Assembly: GCA_020026415.1 (NCBI GenBank) | Contig: JAHHQL010000001.1 | Span: 124,001 to 188,000, forward strand | DNA from: Alistipes sp. | Lineage (GTDB): Bacteria > Bacteroidota > Bacteroidia > Bacteroidales > Rikenellaceae | Reading direction: 5' to 3' | DNA length: 64,000 nucleotides | Part shown: piece by piece, positions 1 to 8,137 of the stretch | Layout: every line of letters starts with the position of its first letter | How positions within the stretch are numbered: the first letter of the stretch is position 1 | Notes under the pieces: generated by a model | Database searches by the model: none | Seen by the model: the letters and a program-made list of their open reading frames with translations, nothing else | Told to the model about the DNA's origin: nothing | Made by a program: the position numbers and the translations under genes

Positions 1-2
1 GA

Positions 3-431
3 TTGAAAAATATTGCTTGGGGTATCTTGATGTCTTGCATGCTCGTCGGATGTACCGCACCGCATTACTCGGTGGCGGTGGATCTCAAGGATGGCGTGTG
101 GCGTGATACGGTCATGCTGCCGATCGACAACAACGACACGACGACGGGGCGAACCCTGCGCCTGTTTTTCCGTTGCGAGGCGGATTTTCGGGAGGATTCC
201 CTCCAGACGACCATTGCCGTCACGACACCCGATTCGTTGCGTTGCGAAGAGCCGTTCATGCTCCGGTTCCGGCAGGAGGGGTCGCCCGCCGCACTTCAGC
301 GGGAGATTGTCGTGCGCTACCGCAGCCATGTCGTGTTCGACCGTAAGGGAACTTATCGGTTGGAAATCGTTCCGAGACGCGAAGTCGAGGGCATCGAGGC
401 CATTGGCATAAACATTATTAAAAGCGAATAA
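3..431 (+). CDS. GldH-like lipoprotein
   Basis: A 142-residue lipoprotein starting at a TTG codon, with a short signal peptide and lipobox ending at Cys17 (LVGC). The rest is a small beta-rich domain with no catalytic motif. The size and the C-terminal pattern (VEGIEAIGINI) resemble the gliding-motility lipoprotein GldH found widely in Bacteroidetes, including non-gliding gut species, where it is linked to the GldKLMN/type IX secretion group. The start lies at the very edge of the window, so a start further upstream cannot be excluded. trmB follows 9 bases after the stop, suggesting co-transcription. The family assignment is by resemblance only. Confidence 0.55.
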   Translation: MKNIAWGILMSCMLVGCTAPHYSVAVDLKDGVWRDTVMLPIDNNDTTTGRTLRLFFRCEADFREDSLQTTIAVTTPDSLRCEEPFMLRFRQEGSPAALQREIVVRYRSHVVFDRKGTYRLEIVPRREVEGIEAIGINIIKSE

Positions 432-440
432 TTAGAAATT

Positions 441-1199
441 ATGGGTAAAGATAAACTCCGCAGATTCCGTGAAAATGAAACCTTCGCATGCTTTCTGCAA
501 CCCGACTTCGACGAGGTGTTCCGCACGGATCATCCCATAAAGGGCAATTGGAATCGTGACTTTTTTCACAACGACAACCCCATCGTGCTGGAATTGGGAT
601 GCGGTAAGGGCGAATATACGGTTGCCTTGGCCGAACGCGATCCCAATCGCAACTACATCGGCATCGACATCAAGGGGGCGCGTATGTGGCGCGGTGCAAA
701 AACCGCCACGGAACAGCAGATGGAAAATGTCGGTTTCTTGCGCACGCGCATCGAATTTATCAATTCGCTGTTTGCCGAGGGGGAGGTTGCCGAGATTTGG
801 ATTACGTTCCCCGATCCCCAACTCAAGACACGCCGTGCGGGCAAGCGACTCACCTCGCCTCTTTTTCTGGAGCGTTACGCAAAGTTCCTTTCGAAGGACG
901 GTTTTATCAACCTCAAGACCGATTCGAAACACCTCTACGCCTATACGAATGCCGTTATCGGGCATTATGGTCTTCCGTGTGAAGTGTCGAATCCCGACAT
1001 CTATACATCGGGATTTGCCGATGAGAAACTTTCGGTGAAAACCGCCTACGAGAGCCGTTTCCTGCAAATGGGACTGCCGATCACCTACACCCGTTTCGGG
1101 TTGGGTGACCATACGGAGTTCCCGTGGTTTGACTGGGAAGGCGACGAGAAGTTGAAAACCGAAAAAGACAACGAAGAGGAACGCACAAGAGCATTCTGA
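441..1199 (+). CDS. trmB: tRNA (guanine-N7-)-methyltransferase TrmB
   Basis: SAM-dependent enzyme that makes m7G46 in the variable loop of tRNA. The Rossmann-type SAM site is visible near residues 50-62 (ELGCGKGEYTVALA) followed by the acidic end of strand 2 (YIGIDIKG). The family signature for tRNA binding and catalysis, WITFPDPQ, lies in the middle of the protein. At 252 residues it has normal length. The C-terminal tail is rich in charged residues. It lies directly behind the GldH-like gene and is followed by a bidirectional terminator. Confidence 0.93.
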   Translation: MGKDKLRRFRENETFACFLQPDFDEVFRTDHPIKGNWNRDFFHNDNPIVLELGCGKGEYTVALAERDPNRNYIGIDIKGARMWRGAKTATEQQMENVGFLRTRIEFINSLFAEGEVAEIWITFPDPQLKTRRAGKRLTSPLFLERYAKFLSKDGFINLKTDSKHLYAYTNAVIGHYGLPCEVSNPDIYTSGFADEKLSVKTAYESRFLQMGLPITYTRFGLGDHTEFPWFDWEGDEKLKTEKDNEEERTRAF

Positions 1200-1235
1200 T
1201 AAAAGAAGCCTTGACATCGGAAGGACTTTATCAAT

Positions 1236-1271
1236 AAATTCCCCGCCACAATTCTTTGTGACGGGGAATTT
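1236..1271. terminator. Bidirectional terminator between trmB and lipoprotein operon
   Basis: Perfect 10-bp outer stem (AAATTCCCCG at 1236-1245, CGGGGAATTT at 1262-1271) with a further inner CACAA/TTGTG pairing. A-rich and T-rich flanks allow it to act for both the plus-strand trmB and the minus-strand lipoprotein operon. Confidence 0.85.
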
Positions 1272-1316
1272 TTCAGTGTGCGGTAAGATCACTGACAGAT
1301 CTTTACGCACGGGATT

Positions 1317-3218
1317 CTAAAAGAGGATTTTTGAAGCACGGCTGAACGCAGTTTTGCGACGAGCCTTTACACGAATCGGACATTCTTCGCGCTCTTTGTC
1401 GGGAGCGATCTGCAACAAGTTTCTGTTTGCAGGCTGCGTGACGGGAGCCAATTCCTCAAAAGGAGCCGAAGTTTCTTTCTTCAGATCCAGAAGGATGCGG
1501 GACAGTTTGCCGTCAATGCCGGTTTCATCGAATGCACAACCGAACAGGGTGCAAACATTCCAGCCATCAACCCAGAACTGCGAGATGTCGCGGTTGAGCT
1601 GGCCTCCCTGCAAGATTGCATTTTTCGTGGTCACATCGGGATAGATTTCCGGATCGGTCATGTCGCCTTTACCCAAAGCGATCACCCAACTGGAGGCAAA
1701 TAGATTGGGATTGGCTTTGACCTGTACCAACACTTTGCCCTGTGCTTTGGCAAACTGCCGGGGATCTTTCTCGTGGAGCATGTCACCGTCGAAATAGCGG
1801 TAAATCAGATTCAATTCGGCATCCGAAATGTCGTAGGATGCAGTCTTGAAACGCTCTTTGAAGATTTCTCCTGCGGGGTTGCCCTGAGGATCCATCGCAT
1901 AAACGTAGGCATAGTATGTCTTGTCGGGTTCCAGACTGTCCCAAGGATCGACCTGTGCACCGACAAAGGTTACGGCTTCGACGACTTCTTCGATGGTCTT
2001 TCCCTTGTTTTGAGCGACTTGATCCAAAGTCTCCTTTACGCTGACGGGGATTGCACTGTCGCCCTGCCATTTGCTTACCTCCTCGATCCCCAGCCAATAT
2101 CGGATGCCCGAATCGGAAGGGGTAACCTTGATATCAACGGAAGAGGCGCGCAATTTCTCAAATTCGATCTTGAAGGTACAATCTTCCGGTTTGCCGGGAG
2201 CCGGCGTGTGGAACGGTTTCACACCGGCCGTGCCGTATGCTTTGCCCTGTTTGTCGATTCCCACGGCAAAGAAAACCATATCGGTGTCGCAGGGGAGGTT
2301 CTGTACCGTGTCGCTGCTGTCACCATATTCCAGCAGACCCTCCATAACAACCTCCAAGGGCATTTCCGGATGCTGTGCCAAGAACGTATTGATGATATTC
2401 TCAACAAGAGTTCCTGCATCGTTATTGTATTCTGCAAAAGCCGATGCGGCGGCAATATCGTAGTAGTAGGGCATGCTCTTGTCGCTGGGCGAGACATTCA
2501 AAACCACCGAAGACGAGGTTAAATCGGTCAGTGTCAGTTCGAACGTCAGATCGGGTTCGGGTTCCGGCTCGGCTTGCAGACATACGGCGAGCGAAGTCTG
2601 TTTTTCCATGCCGTCTTTGCCCGAATAAGTGATCGTTACGTTGCCCTCCTCGTCGAATGCGGTTGCATCTTTGGCGGGAGCGGTTACCGAGAGTTCTTTC
2701 TGCGTGCAGTCGGCACTCCAACCTTTGGGACTGGTTACGGAGATTGACTCCACATGTTCTGCTTTTACCGTCCAAATTTGGGTGTCTCCTGCCTTAAATT
2801 CGGCTTTTTGGGGAGCATTCTCGATTGTAAGCGAAGCCTCTTCGGCAGGAACGGGGTCTTTTTTCAGGCATACGGCGAGTGATTGGTTCTGCTTTTTACC
2901 GTCCTGTCCCGAATAGGTGATCGTTACGTTGCCCTCCTCGTCGAATGCGGTTGCATCTTTGGCGGGAGCGGTTACCGAGAGTTCTTTCTGCGTGCAGTCG
3001 GCACTCCATCCTTGAGGACATTTTACGGAGATTGATACCACATTTTCGGATTTGATCGTCCAAATTTGTGTTGCGCCAATTTCAAATTCGGCTTTTGCAG
3101 GTGCATTTTCGATCGAAAGGGAGGCGGGAGCGGGGGTTACGTTGTCGTCATCGTCACAGGCTCCAAACGCCGCAATGCAAATTACTGCCAGCAACCAATT
3201 TTTCCAAATGTTTTTCAT
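1317..3218 (-). CDS. Surface lipoprotein with two duplicated Ig-like (BACON-like) domains
   Basis: A 633-residue lipoprotein. I choose the ATG at 3218 because it gives a compact signal peptide with lipobox Cys21 (AFGAC) followed by DDDD, which in Bacteroidetes is compatible with surface export; an in-frame ATG nine bases upstream adds only three residues. Two consecutive domains of about 97 residues (roughly 35-125 and 132-222) are nearly identical in their second halves (GWSADCTQKELSVTAPAKD) and look like BACON-type Ig-like folds. Two fibronectin-III-like modules and an unrecognised C-terminal domain follow. No catalytic motif is seen. It is the second gene of a two-gene minus-strand operon with the lipoprotein ending at 3233. 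Function unknown; a binding or adhesive role is only a guess. Confidence 0.8.
   Translation of the reverse strand: MKNIWKNWLLAVICIAAFGACDDDDNVTPAPASLSIENAPAKAEFEIGATQIWTIKSENVVSISVKCPQGWSADCTQKELSVTAPAKDATAFDEEGNVTITYSGQDGKKQNQSLAVCLKKDPVPAEEASLTIENAPQKAEFKAGDTQIWTVKAEHVESISVTSPKGWSADCTQKELSVTAPAKDATAFDEEGNVTITYSGKDGMEKQTSLAVCLQAEPEPEPDLTFELTLTDLTSSSVVLNVSPSDKSMPYYYDIAAASAFAEYNNDAGTLVENIINTFLAQHPEMPLEVVMEGLLEYGDSSDTVQNLPCDTDMVFFAVGIDKQGKAYGTAGVKPFHTPAPGKPEDCTFKIEFEKLRASSVDIKVTPSDSGIRYWLGIEEVSKWQGDSAIPVSVKETLDQVAQNKGKTIEEVVEAVTFVGAQVDPWDSLEPDKTYYAYVYAMDPQGNPAGEIFKERFKTASYDISDAELNLIYRYFDGDMLHEKDPRQFAKAQGKVLVQVKANPNLFASSWVIALGKGDMTDPEIYPDVTTKNAILQGGQLNRDISQFWVDGWNVCTLFGCAFDETGIDGKLSRILLDLKKETSAPFEELAPVTQPANRNLLQIAPDKEREECPIRVKARRKTAFSRASKILF
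2629..2720 (-). repeat. 92-bp perfect direct repeat, copy A
   Basis: Identical base for base to 2917-3008, offset by 288 bp (96 codons), inside the lipoprotein gene. It encodes the conserved second half of the duplicated Ig-like domain. Confidence 0.9.
2917..3008 (-). repeat. 92-bp perfect direct repeat, copy B
   Basis: Partner of 2629-2720. Identity at synonymous sites as well as protein level points to recent duplication or gene conversion between domain copies. Confidence 0.9.
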
Positions 3219-3232
3219 AAGTATCATACCAA

Positions 3233-5245
3233 TTAGAATACCAACATGGAACGAACGCGCATACCGCTATTCTTGCGATAGTCGGCAATAAATCCGGGCA
3301 GGAAGTTGCTGCTGTCGTAGCAGGAGTAGTATGCCCAATATGAATGTGCTTCCGAATCGTATTTTTCGGTACTTGTCCAGTATTCGGCATCGCGGTTGTA
3401 GAGCGGTGTCGCTTTTTCGCCAAGGGTTTGGAACGATTTCTCAAGCCATACGCTCAAAGCCCCCTGCTTGTTGAAGTAAACATTGTCGTAGATCCATTTG
3501 AATTGGTGGGCGGCAGGCAGGAACCATCCCGAACTGGTGGCGGGAGCGGGACAAGCCTTTTCATAAGCCGTCGTTGCGTAGTAGGTGGCAGGGAAACTGT
3601 CGTTCTCCTTGGTCAGACCGCCTCTTCTGGTGGCTTCCTTGACAATTGACCGGGTATTGGTGTAACCGAGGAAGTCCTTGGTGTCGGCCGAGCAGGTACC
3701 GGAATAGTTGCCGTCGAAGAAACTCCAATAAACTTCGAGGTTCTGACCGTTTACGAAGGTTGCATCCTGAAGAGCCACGACATAACCGTGGATCGTCTTC
3801 ATGGGGGTCGAACCGTCCTTTTGTTTGTAGAACGAGGCATTGTCTTTAAATTCGGAGGCAATACCGGTATAGAATACGATACCGATCGGGGTCTTGTCGG
3901 GGTTCAATTCGGTACTCCACGTACCATCACTGTAATAGAAATCACCGATAACCGGATCTTTGAGGGGTGCAGGTCGGGTCTGCATGGTCAGCGGCTCGGA
4001 AGTTACCGTAAGTTGGCCATCAATACCTGTTGCGGCAGCGATGATCGAGTACTCGGTTTCGGCTTCCAGTTCGCCAAGCGTGCAGGTCACGGTCTTGTTG
4101 GGCTCGACTTCGGTGCCTTTCGTGAGAATGTCGGCTGCTTCAGGAAGGGTTTCTCTTTGTTTTACATACATATAGGCTGCTTTGCCGGCATCGGTCGTAG
4201 TCAGCGAGAAGGTGAGTGTGTTCACATCGGCCTCTCCTGCTTCGAGTGTAACGGTCGGTGTGGGAACGGCGGTTTTCATGTCGATCCGGGCAACTTCGGA
4301 AACTCCCGTCTGCCCCATGGCTGCGGCTACAATGTGGTAGAGCGTGCAGGGGGTCAGTTCGGTTACTTCGTATTCCTTGGCAGCGGCGGCATCGGCCTTC
4401 GTGCCATTTTTGAGGATGGTTTCTGCATCGGGCAGAGACTCATTGTCGGCAATACACATGTAAGCGACTTCCGATGCGTGATCGGGTGTCAGGGTGAAGG
4501 TCAGCGAGTTGATGGTCGAGGTTCCTGCTTCGAGCATGATGCGGGCGGGAATCTCGGTTTCGGTTGCCATCGAGAGGTTGGCCTCTTCGGTCTTGCCGGA
4601 CTCGTTGATTGCAACGGCAGCAATGATGTAGGTGGTTGCGGGGGTGAGGTTTTTGACCTCATATTCTTTAGCGGCGGCCGCATCAGCCTCAATACCCTCT
4701 TTGAGAATGGTCTCTGCATCGGGCAGTGATTTTCCTACGGGCAGGCATACATAAGCGGCTTTTGTTGCATGGGTGGGAGTGAGTTTGAAAACGAGCGATC
4801 GGGGTGTTACCGAAACGGCTTCGAGGCTTATGCTTGCAGAAGCGGCCGATTTGAGGGTTTTCATCGGAAGGGTGACGACCTGCGAATGACCGAACTTGTT
4901 GGCTGCGGCTGCAATAACGGTGTAATCTGTATCGGGGGTAAGGTTGGAAACGGTGTAACTTTTGGTTGAAATGGCATTGGCGGCTGTTCCGTCGTTCAGG
5001 AGTTGTTCTGCCGAGAGAAGCGTTTCGTCTTTTGCAAGAACTTGATAACTTACGATTTCGGCATCCGAAGGAGTGATTTTGAAAGTGAGAGAACTTTCGG
5101 TTGCCGTTTCGGCTTGAAGTTTTACACTTGCCTCTTTGAGAGGGGCTTCGGCATCATCGTCGTCGCAGGATGTTGCGGAGGATGCCAGACTGATCAGTGC
5201 CGTCATCATAAACAGACGGCTCAGCATGTGGTAAATAAGGTTCAT
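3233..5245 (-). CDS. Multi-repeat FN3-like surface lipoprotein
   Basis: A 670-residue lipoprotein. The ATG at 5245 is chosen because it puts lipobox Cys27 (SATSC) after one hydrophobic core, followed by DDDD; an in-frame ATG at 5275 would add a ten-residue N-terminal extension. Four tandem fibronectin-III-like modules of about 95-100 residues each share the pattern LTP..TYIIAAVA. The C-terminal third begins with GDFYYSDGTWS and ends in a region with GWFLPAAHQFKWIYDN and YWTSTE, a pattern seen in Bacteroidetes surface proteins of the FimH/Fib_succ_major-like C-terminal class. No enzyme motif is visible. First gene of a two-gene operon with the lipoprotein downstream (gap of about 14 bases). 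Role unknown, probably cell-surface binding. Confidence 0.8.
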   Translation of the reverse strand: MNLIYHMLSRLFMMTALISLASSATSCDDDDAEAPLKEASVKLQAETATESSLTFKITPSDAEIVSYQVLAKDETLLSAEQLLNDGTAANAISTKSYTVSNLTPDTDYTVIAAAANKFGHSQVVTLPMKTLKSAASASISLEAVSVTPRSLVFKLTPTHATKAAYVCLPVGKSLPDAETILKEGIEADAAAAKEYEVKNLTPATTYIIAAVAINESGKTEEANLSMATETEIPARIMLEAGTSTINSLTFTLTPDHASEVAYMCIADNESLPDAETILKNGTKADAAAAKEYEVTELTPCTLYHIVAAAMGQTGVSEVARIDMKTAVPTPTVTLEAGEADVNTLTFSLTTTDAGKAAYMYVKQRETLPEAADILTKGTEVEPNKTVTCTLGELEAETEYSIIAAATGIDGQLTVTSEPLTMQTRPAPLKDPVIGDFYYSDGTWSTELNPDKTPIGIVFYTGIASEFKDNASFYKQKDGSTPMKTIHGYVVALQDATFVNGQNLEVYWSFFDGNYSGTCSADTKDFLGYTNTRSIVKEATRRGGLTKENDSFPATYYATTAYEKACPAPATSSGWFLPAAHQFKWIYDNVYFNKQGALSVWLEKSFQTLGEKATPLYNRDAEYWTSTEKYDSEAHSYWAYYSCYDSSNFLPGFIADYRKNSGMRVRSMLVF

Positions 5246-5612
5246 ATGAAATTCATGTGAGAACATCTTTATCATTGATATTCAGTCATATAGAAATAAA
5301 AAGGTACAAATAATTCGTCAAGCTAAAACAGGATATAAAAATCATTTTTAGGAGTAAACAGAAAAGGAAAAAAGAGGTGAATTTCGATGAAAATTTAACA
5401 AAGATTTAACATACAGATTGATTTTTTATGTTTCATCGCCTGTAAGTATAAATGAAGTCAAAAGCACAAAGAACTTGTCAAGGAATTATCTTTTACCGCT
5501 GAAAAACAGATTCTTAAACGTTTGGGAAGCCAATAGAGGTACAAAAAAGGGAAAATGAGCCTAGAAATGCTGTTTTTTACCTATCAGTGAGAGCTTTTTA
5601 TGGGAATTTTAT
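5246..5612. other. AT-rich intergenic region without a recognised gene
   Basis: About 370 bp of visibly AT-rich sequence upstream of the minus-strand lipoprotein operon and of the plus-strand MORN-type gene. I see no ORF with coding character and no clear hairpin. It should contain the promoter of the lipoprotein operon, but no confident match could be picked. Confidence 0.5.
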
Positions 5613-5620
5613 TACCTTTG
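5613..5620 (+). promoter_or_regulatory. Candidate -7 element of the structured leader
   Basis: TACCTTTG matches the Bacteroidetes -7 consensus TAnnTTTG. The -33 element is weak (T-rich, no clean TTTG). It would start transcription near 5627, giving a leader of about 255 nt before the MORN-type gene. Confidence 0.5.
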
Positions 5621-5626
5621 TATTTG

Positions 5627-5882
5627 GATTAGGGAAACCTTGTCCGAGACATAGAAATTAAGAAGCGTTATGCTTGACTCGTATTTGGAAACCTGAGAAA
5701 CTTTCAAATAGTGTATGAGAAAAGGCATAGTGGTTCTCACGCTATAGCGTGGGCTGCTATTACTACATCTATACACTAGGGTTTTCTCAGGACCTCCAAT
5801 ATAAGACGTGGGCATTGCAGTTCCACGCTTTCGTGGTTAATTAAAACATCAATGGGGGCTGATTGATATAATTATGGATTAA
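5627..5882 (+). ncRNA. Candidate structured 5' leader RNA
   Basis: Nested complementary segments build one long folded element. The outer stem is 5692-5700 (CCTGAGAAA) with 5783-5791 (TTTCTCAGG), the second stem 5709-5716 (TAGTGTAT) with 5771-5778 (ATACACTA), and the apical stem CACGC/GCGTG within 5738-5751 with ATAG/CTAT pairing outside it. Downstream, CCACG at 5823-5827 can pair either with CGTGG at 5832-5836 or with CGTGG at 5807-5811, so two conformations exclude each other. The element runs up to the start of the MORN-type gene at 5883. I do not recognise it as a named Rfam family. It could be a riboswitch-like leader, a stable small RNA, or a relic of mobile DNA. Confidence 0.5.
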
Positions 5883-7163
5883 ATGAAAAAGTTTTTTATT
5901 GCTATTTTGAGTTGTTTTTATACAGCAAATGTGGTTATAGGGCAGACTGTACTAGATACGTTGTACTATGACAAAGATTGGAAAGGGTGCGAAAAAACTT
6001 TTGCTACTTATTATCGTGTATACTCATTACCGACCGATAATAATTTAAAAAAGAAATTTAGAGATTATTATATCACAGGAGAACTTCAATCTGAAGGCGA
6101 ATATATTAGCATTAACAAATATGATGATTCCCAGTCTGTTTTTGATGGAAAATTTATTAACTATTATAAGTCTGGAAAAATAGAGCAAGAAGGAAGTCGG
6201 GTAAATGGCAAGCAAGAGGGCGAATATATAAAGTATAAGGAAGATGGGTTGATTTTACTTCATGCCAATTTTAAAAATGATAAATTGCACGGCATATATA
6301 CAGAATTTTCCGAAGAAGACAATCTATGTATACAAATAGAATACGCCAATGGTACGCCTCTTTATAACTATTATACCATATCAAACAAAGATGGATATTG
6401 TAGTAAAATAAGCTTGTCTAGTAAACAGCCTATTTATGAAACTCCATCATTAGATGAAAAACAAACAGAGTATAAGAATGGGGAAGCATGGCCTTATTAT
6501 AATAAAAATGGTATAATGATAGGTATGACTAATAATGAGGTTCGTGATTATGGGAAATATTATCAGATTCCTATAGTTATAGCTAACAATTCTATGTTTC
6601 CGATAGAATTTGAGCCTGATAACATAGATGCTAAGTTGATTGATAAGGAAGGGAATGAAAGAGTTCTTAAGGTATATTCAGCAGAAGAATACATGAAAAA
6701 AGTTCGCCGTCGACAGAATTGGGCTATGGCATTGACAGCCTTTGGAGAAGGAATGTCTGCTGCAAGTGCCGGATATTCAACAAGTACAACCAACTCCTCA
6801 TATAGCGGTTCTTCCTATAGTACAGGTTATGCATCTGCATATGGGAGTGGAGGTTATGCATTTGGCAATTATTCCGGCACCTCATCATATTTTGGGAACT
6901 CCTCATCAACGACAACGACTTATGATGCCGCCGCTGCATATCAAGCGCAAGTAATAGCAAGTGAAAGAGTCGCTTCATATAGTAACTCCTTACTGTCGGA
7001 TAGGGCAATTAAGGAAGAAGGTTATTTAAAACGTACAACCATTTATCCGGGAGAAACTATTTCGGGGTATATTAATATAGAGCGTAAAAAGGGAGATTCT
7101 ATGACTATTGATATAAATATCGGTGGAGCAATTTATTCATTTCCATGGAATATAAGCAAGTGA
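5883..7163 (+). CDS. Exported MORN/YwqK-type repeat protein
   Basis: A 426-residue protein with a type I signal peptide (residues about 1-20, ending before QTVLD). Residues about 55-160 contain degenerate MORN-variant repeats of the YwqK type (YYITGELQSEGEY, YYKSGKIEQEGSR, GEYIKYKEDG, KLHGIYTEF). A short hydrophobic patch lies near 285-300, then a low-complexity Ser/Gly/Tyr/Thr-rich stretch (about 300-350), then a small C-terminal beta domain with an IYPGETISGYINI segment. Codon use is strongly AT-rich, unlike all neighbours, which suggests horizontal acquisition. It follows the structured leader directly and has no partner gene. YwqK repeats occur in some toxin-antitoxin and secreted proteins, but no such function can be assigned here. 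Confidence 0.75.
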   Translation: MKKFFIAILSCFYTANVVIGQTVLDTLYYDKDWKGCEKTFATYYRVYSLPTDNNLKKKFRDYYITGELQSEGEYISINKYDDSQSVFDGKFINYYKSGKIEQEGSRVNGKQEGEYIKYKEDGLILLHANFKNDKLHGIYTEFSEEDNLCIQIEYANGTPLYNYYTISNKDGYCSKISLSSKQPIYETPSLDEKQTEYKNGEAWPYYNKNGIMIGMTNNEVRDYGKYYQIPIVIANNSMFPIEFEPDNIDAKLIDKEGNERVLKVYSAEEYMKKVRRRQNWAMALTAFGEGMSAASAGYSTSTTNSSYSGSSYSTGYASAYGSGGYAFGNYSGTSSYFGNSSSTTTTYDAAAAYQAQVIASERVASYSNSLLSDRAIKEEGYLKRTTIYPGETISGYINIERKKGDSMTIDINIGGAIYSFPWNISK

Positions 7164-7510
7164 CTTTTAGAATAAGAATAGTGTAATAATGTTATGGACT
7201 GACTCCTTTCTTTTCGCCGGATCCGACGACGAAAATTTAAGTAAATATTAAATTAAGGTTGTGCCGACATACGGATCCGGTGTTTCCACCTTTATGTGGT
7301 ACAACATATCGTAAAGAAATTGTAAATAGACATTTCAATAAAAACAAATTTATAAAATATTAATTTTAAAATCAAACTCATTGTTGAAATAATAGTGTTT
7401 TATATTTTTAATTCTTATTAGAGAAATTCAATCTGTTTTGTGTTTATGTCGGAGGAATTATTGTAAAAATAAATACAGGATTTTATGATGCCTGTTATAA
7501 TAGAGTATAA
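7164..7510. other. AT-rich intergenic region with inverted repeats
   Basis: Non-coding tail of the AT-rich island. An 11-bp inverted repeat with one G-T mismatch (CGCCGGATCCG at 7215-7225, CGGATCCGGTG at 7272-7282) overlaps a second imperfect pair (7258-7265 with 7298-7305). A CCAC/GTGG mini-hairpin lies near 7286-7299. They may form the transcript end of the MORN-type gene. No ORF with coding character is seen in the remaining A/T-rich sequence. Confidence 0.45.
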
Positions 7511-7541
7511 AAAAAGACGGCGCGTCGTGAGACGTGCCGTC
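7511..7541 (-). terminator. Terminator of the clc-PAS-small protein operon
   Basis: Stem GACGGC/GCCGTC with an inner GCGTC/GACGT extension and a GTGA loop (7516-7541). On the minus strand it is followed by a run of Ts, so it ends minus-strand transcription just after the gene ending at 7566. Confidence 0.85.
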
Positions 7542-7565
7542 GTGGATGTTTTTCGGATCGGAAAT

Positions 7566-7778
7566 TTATAAGACCGATTCTCCGCCGAGCAGGATGCTGC
7601 CGAAATTGTAACTCAGCAAAAGAAAAATGAGGATGAAGATCGAATTGTTCTCGCGGTAGAGCGAAACGAATCGGGCATCGTAGTCCTTTTCCTTGCGTTC
7701 CCTTTCAAATTGGTAGCGATCCCACATTTTGAGCAGGAGACCGCCCGTAAACAGAATGAAAAAAATTAGATCCTTCAT
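7566..7778 (-). CDS. Small two-helix membrane protein, unknown function
   Basis: A 70-residue protein with an N-terminal hydrophobic helix (residues about 3-18), a charged amphipathic middle (RYQFERERKEKDYDAR), and a second helix (about 47-65). I do not recognise a family. It is the last gene of a minus-strand operon behind a PAS protein (gap 17 bp) and a CLC channel. The hairpin-like topology with a cytoplasmic or periplasmic charged loop would fit an accessory subunit, but nothing in the sequence proves this. Confidence 0.65.
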   Translation of the reverse strand: MKDLIFFILFTGGLLLKMWDRYQFERERKEKDYDARFVSLYRENNSIFILIFLLLSYNFGSILLGGESVL

Positions 7779-7795
7779 AGTTTATAGTTTATAGT

Positions 7796-8125
7796 TTAAC
7801 TTCGGATGTAGTGGGGCATCTCTTCGGGAATTTCCATCGAGAACTCGACCAATCCGCCCACGACACCCTCTTTGCGCCATACGGTCTGGTAGATGATCTT
7901 CTTGACGCCCTTTTTCGAGATGGTATAGACGTTTTTGCCGCCCTCGTCGATCAGACGGCGGATGATGGCACGCGAACGCTCGTTATGGCAGGGGATCATC
8001 GAAGTGCCGCGCACATCGCCGTTTACCTCGATCGAGCGGTTGTTCTGGTAAAGCACCATTCCCTCGCAATCGGCCACCGTGACGGCGCAGTCCAGTTCGT
8101 CGTACCAAGTAAATTCTTCTTTCAT
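7796..8125 (-). CDS. Stand-alone PAS domain protein
   Basis: A 109-residue protein made of one PAS-like fold: AVTVADCEGMVLYQNNRS is the typical first strand and turn, and VYTISKKGVKKIIYQTVW and GVVGGLVEFSMEIP match the C-terminal strands. No kinase, HAMP or DNA-binding domain is attached, and there is no signal peptide, so it is a cytosolic sensor or binding module. Cys19 and Cys46 are present but no cofactor motif is clear. It lies between the CLC channel gene (12-bp gap) and the small membrane protein, suggesting a joint role. Confidence 0.8.
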   Translation of the reverse strand: MKEEFTWYDELDCAVTVADCEGMVLYQNNRSIEVNGDVRGTSMIPCHNERSRAIIRRLIDEGGKNVYTISKKGVKKIIYQTVWRKEGVVGGLVEFSMEIPEEMPHYIRS

Positions 8126-8137
8126 GATGGTTGGTTT

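Noticed and set aside
2629..3008. Direct repeats as attachment sites or a mobile element
   Set aside because: The repeats are in frame inside one gene and match a domain period of 96 codons; no integrase or element ends are present.
5612..5815. 67-codon minus-strand frame across the structured leader
   Set aside because: It lies exactly over the nested inverted repeats, has no recognisable domain and no promoter; base pairing explains the region better. A small protein cannot be fully excluded.
7215..7282. Inverted repeat as insertion sequence ends
   Set aside because: Only 46 bp lie between the arms and no transposase or target duplication is visible.
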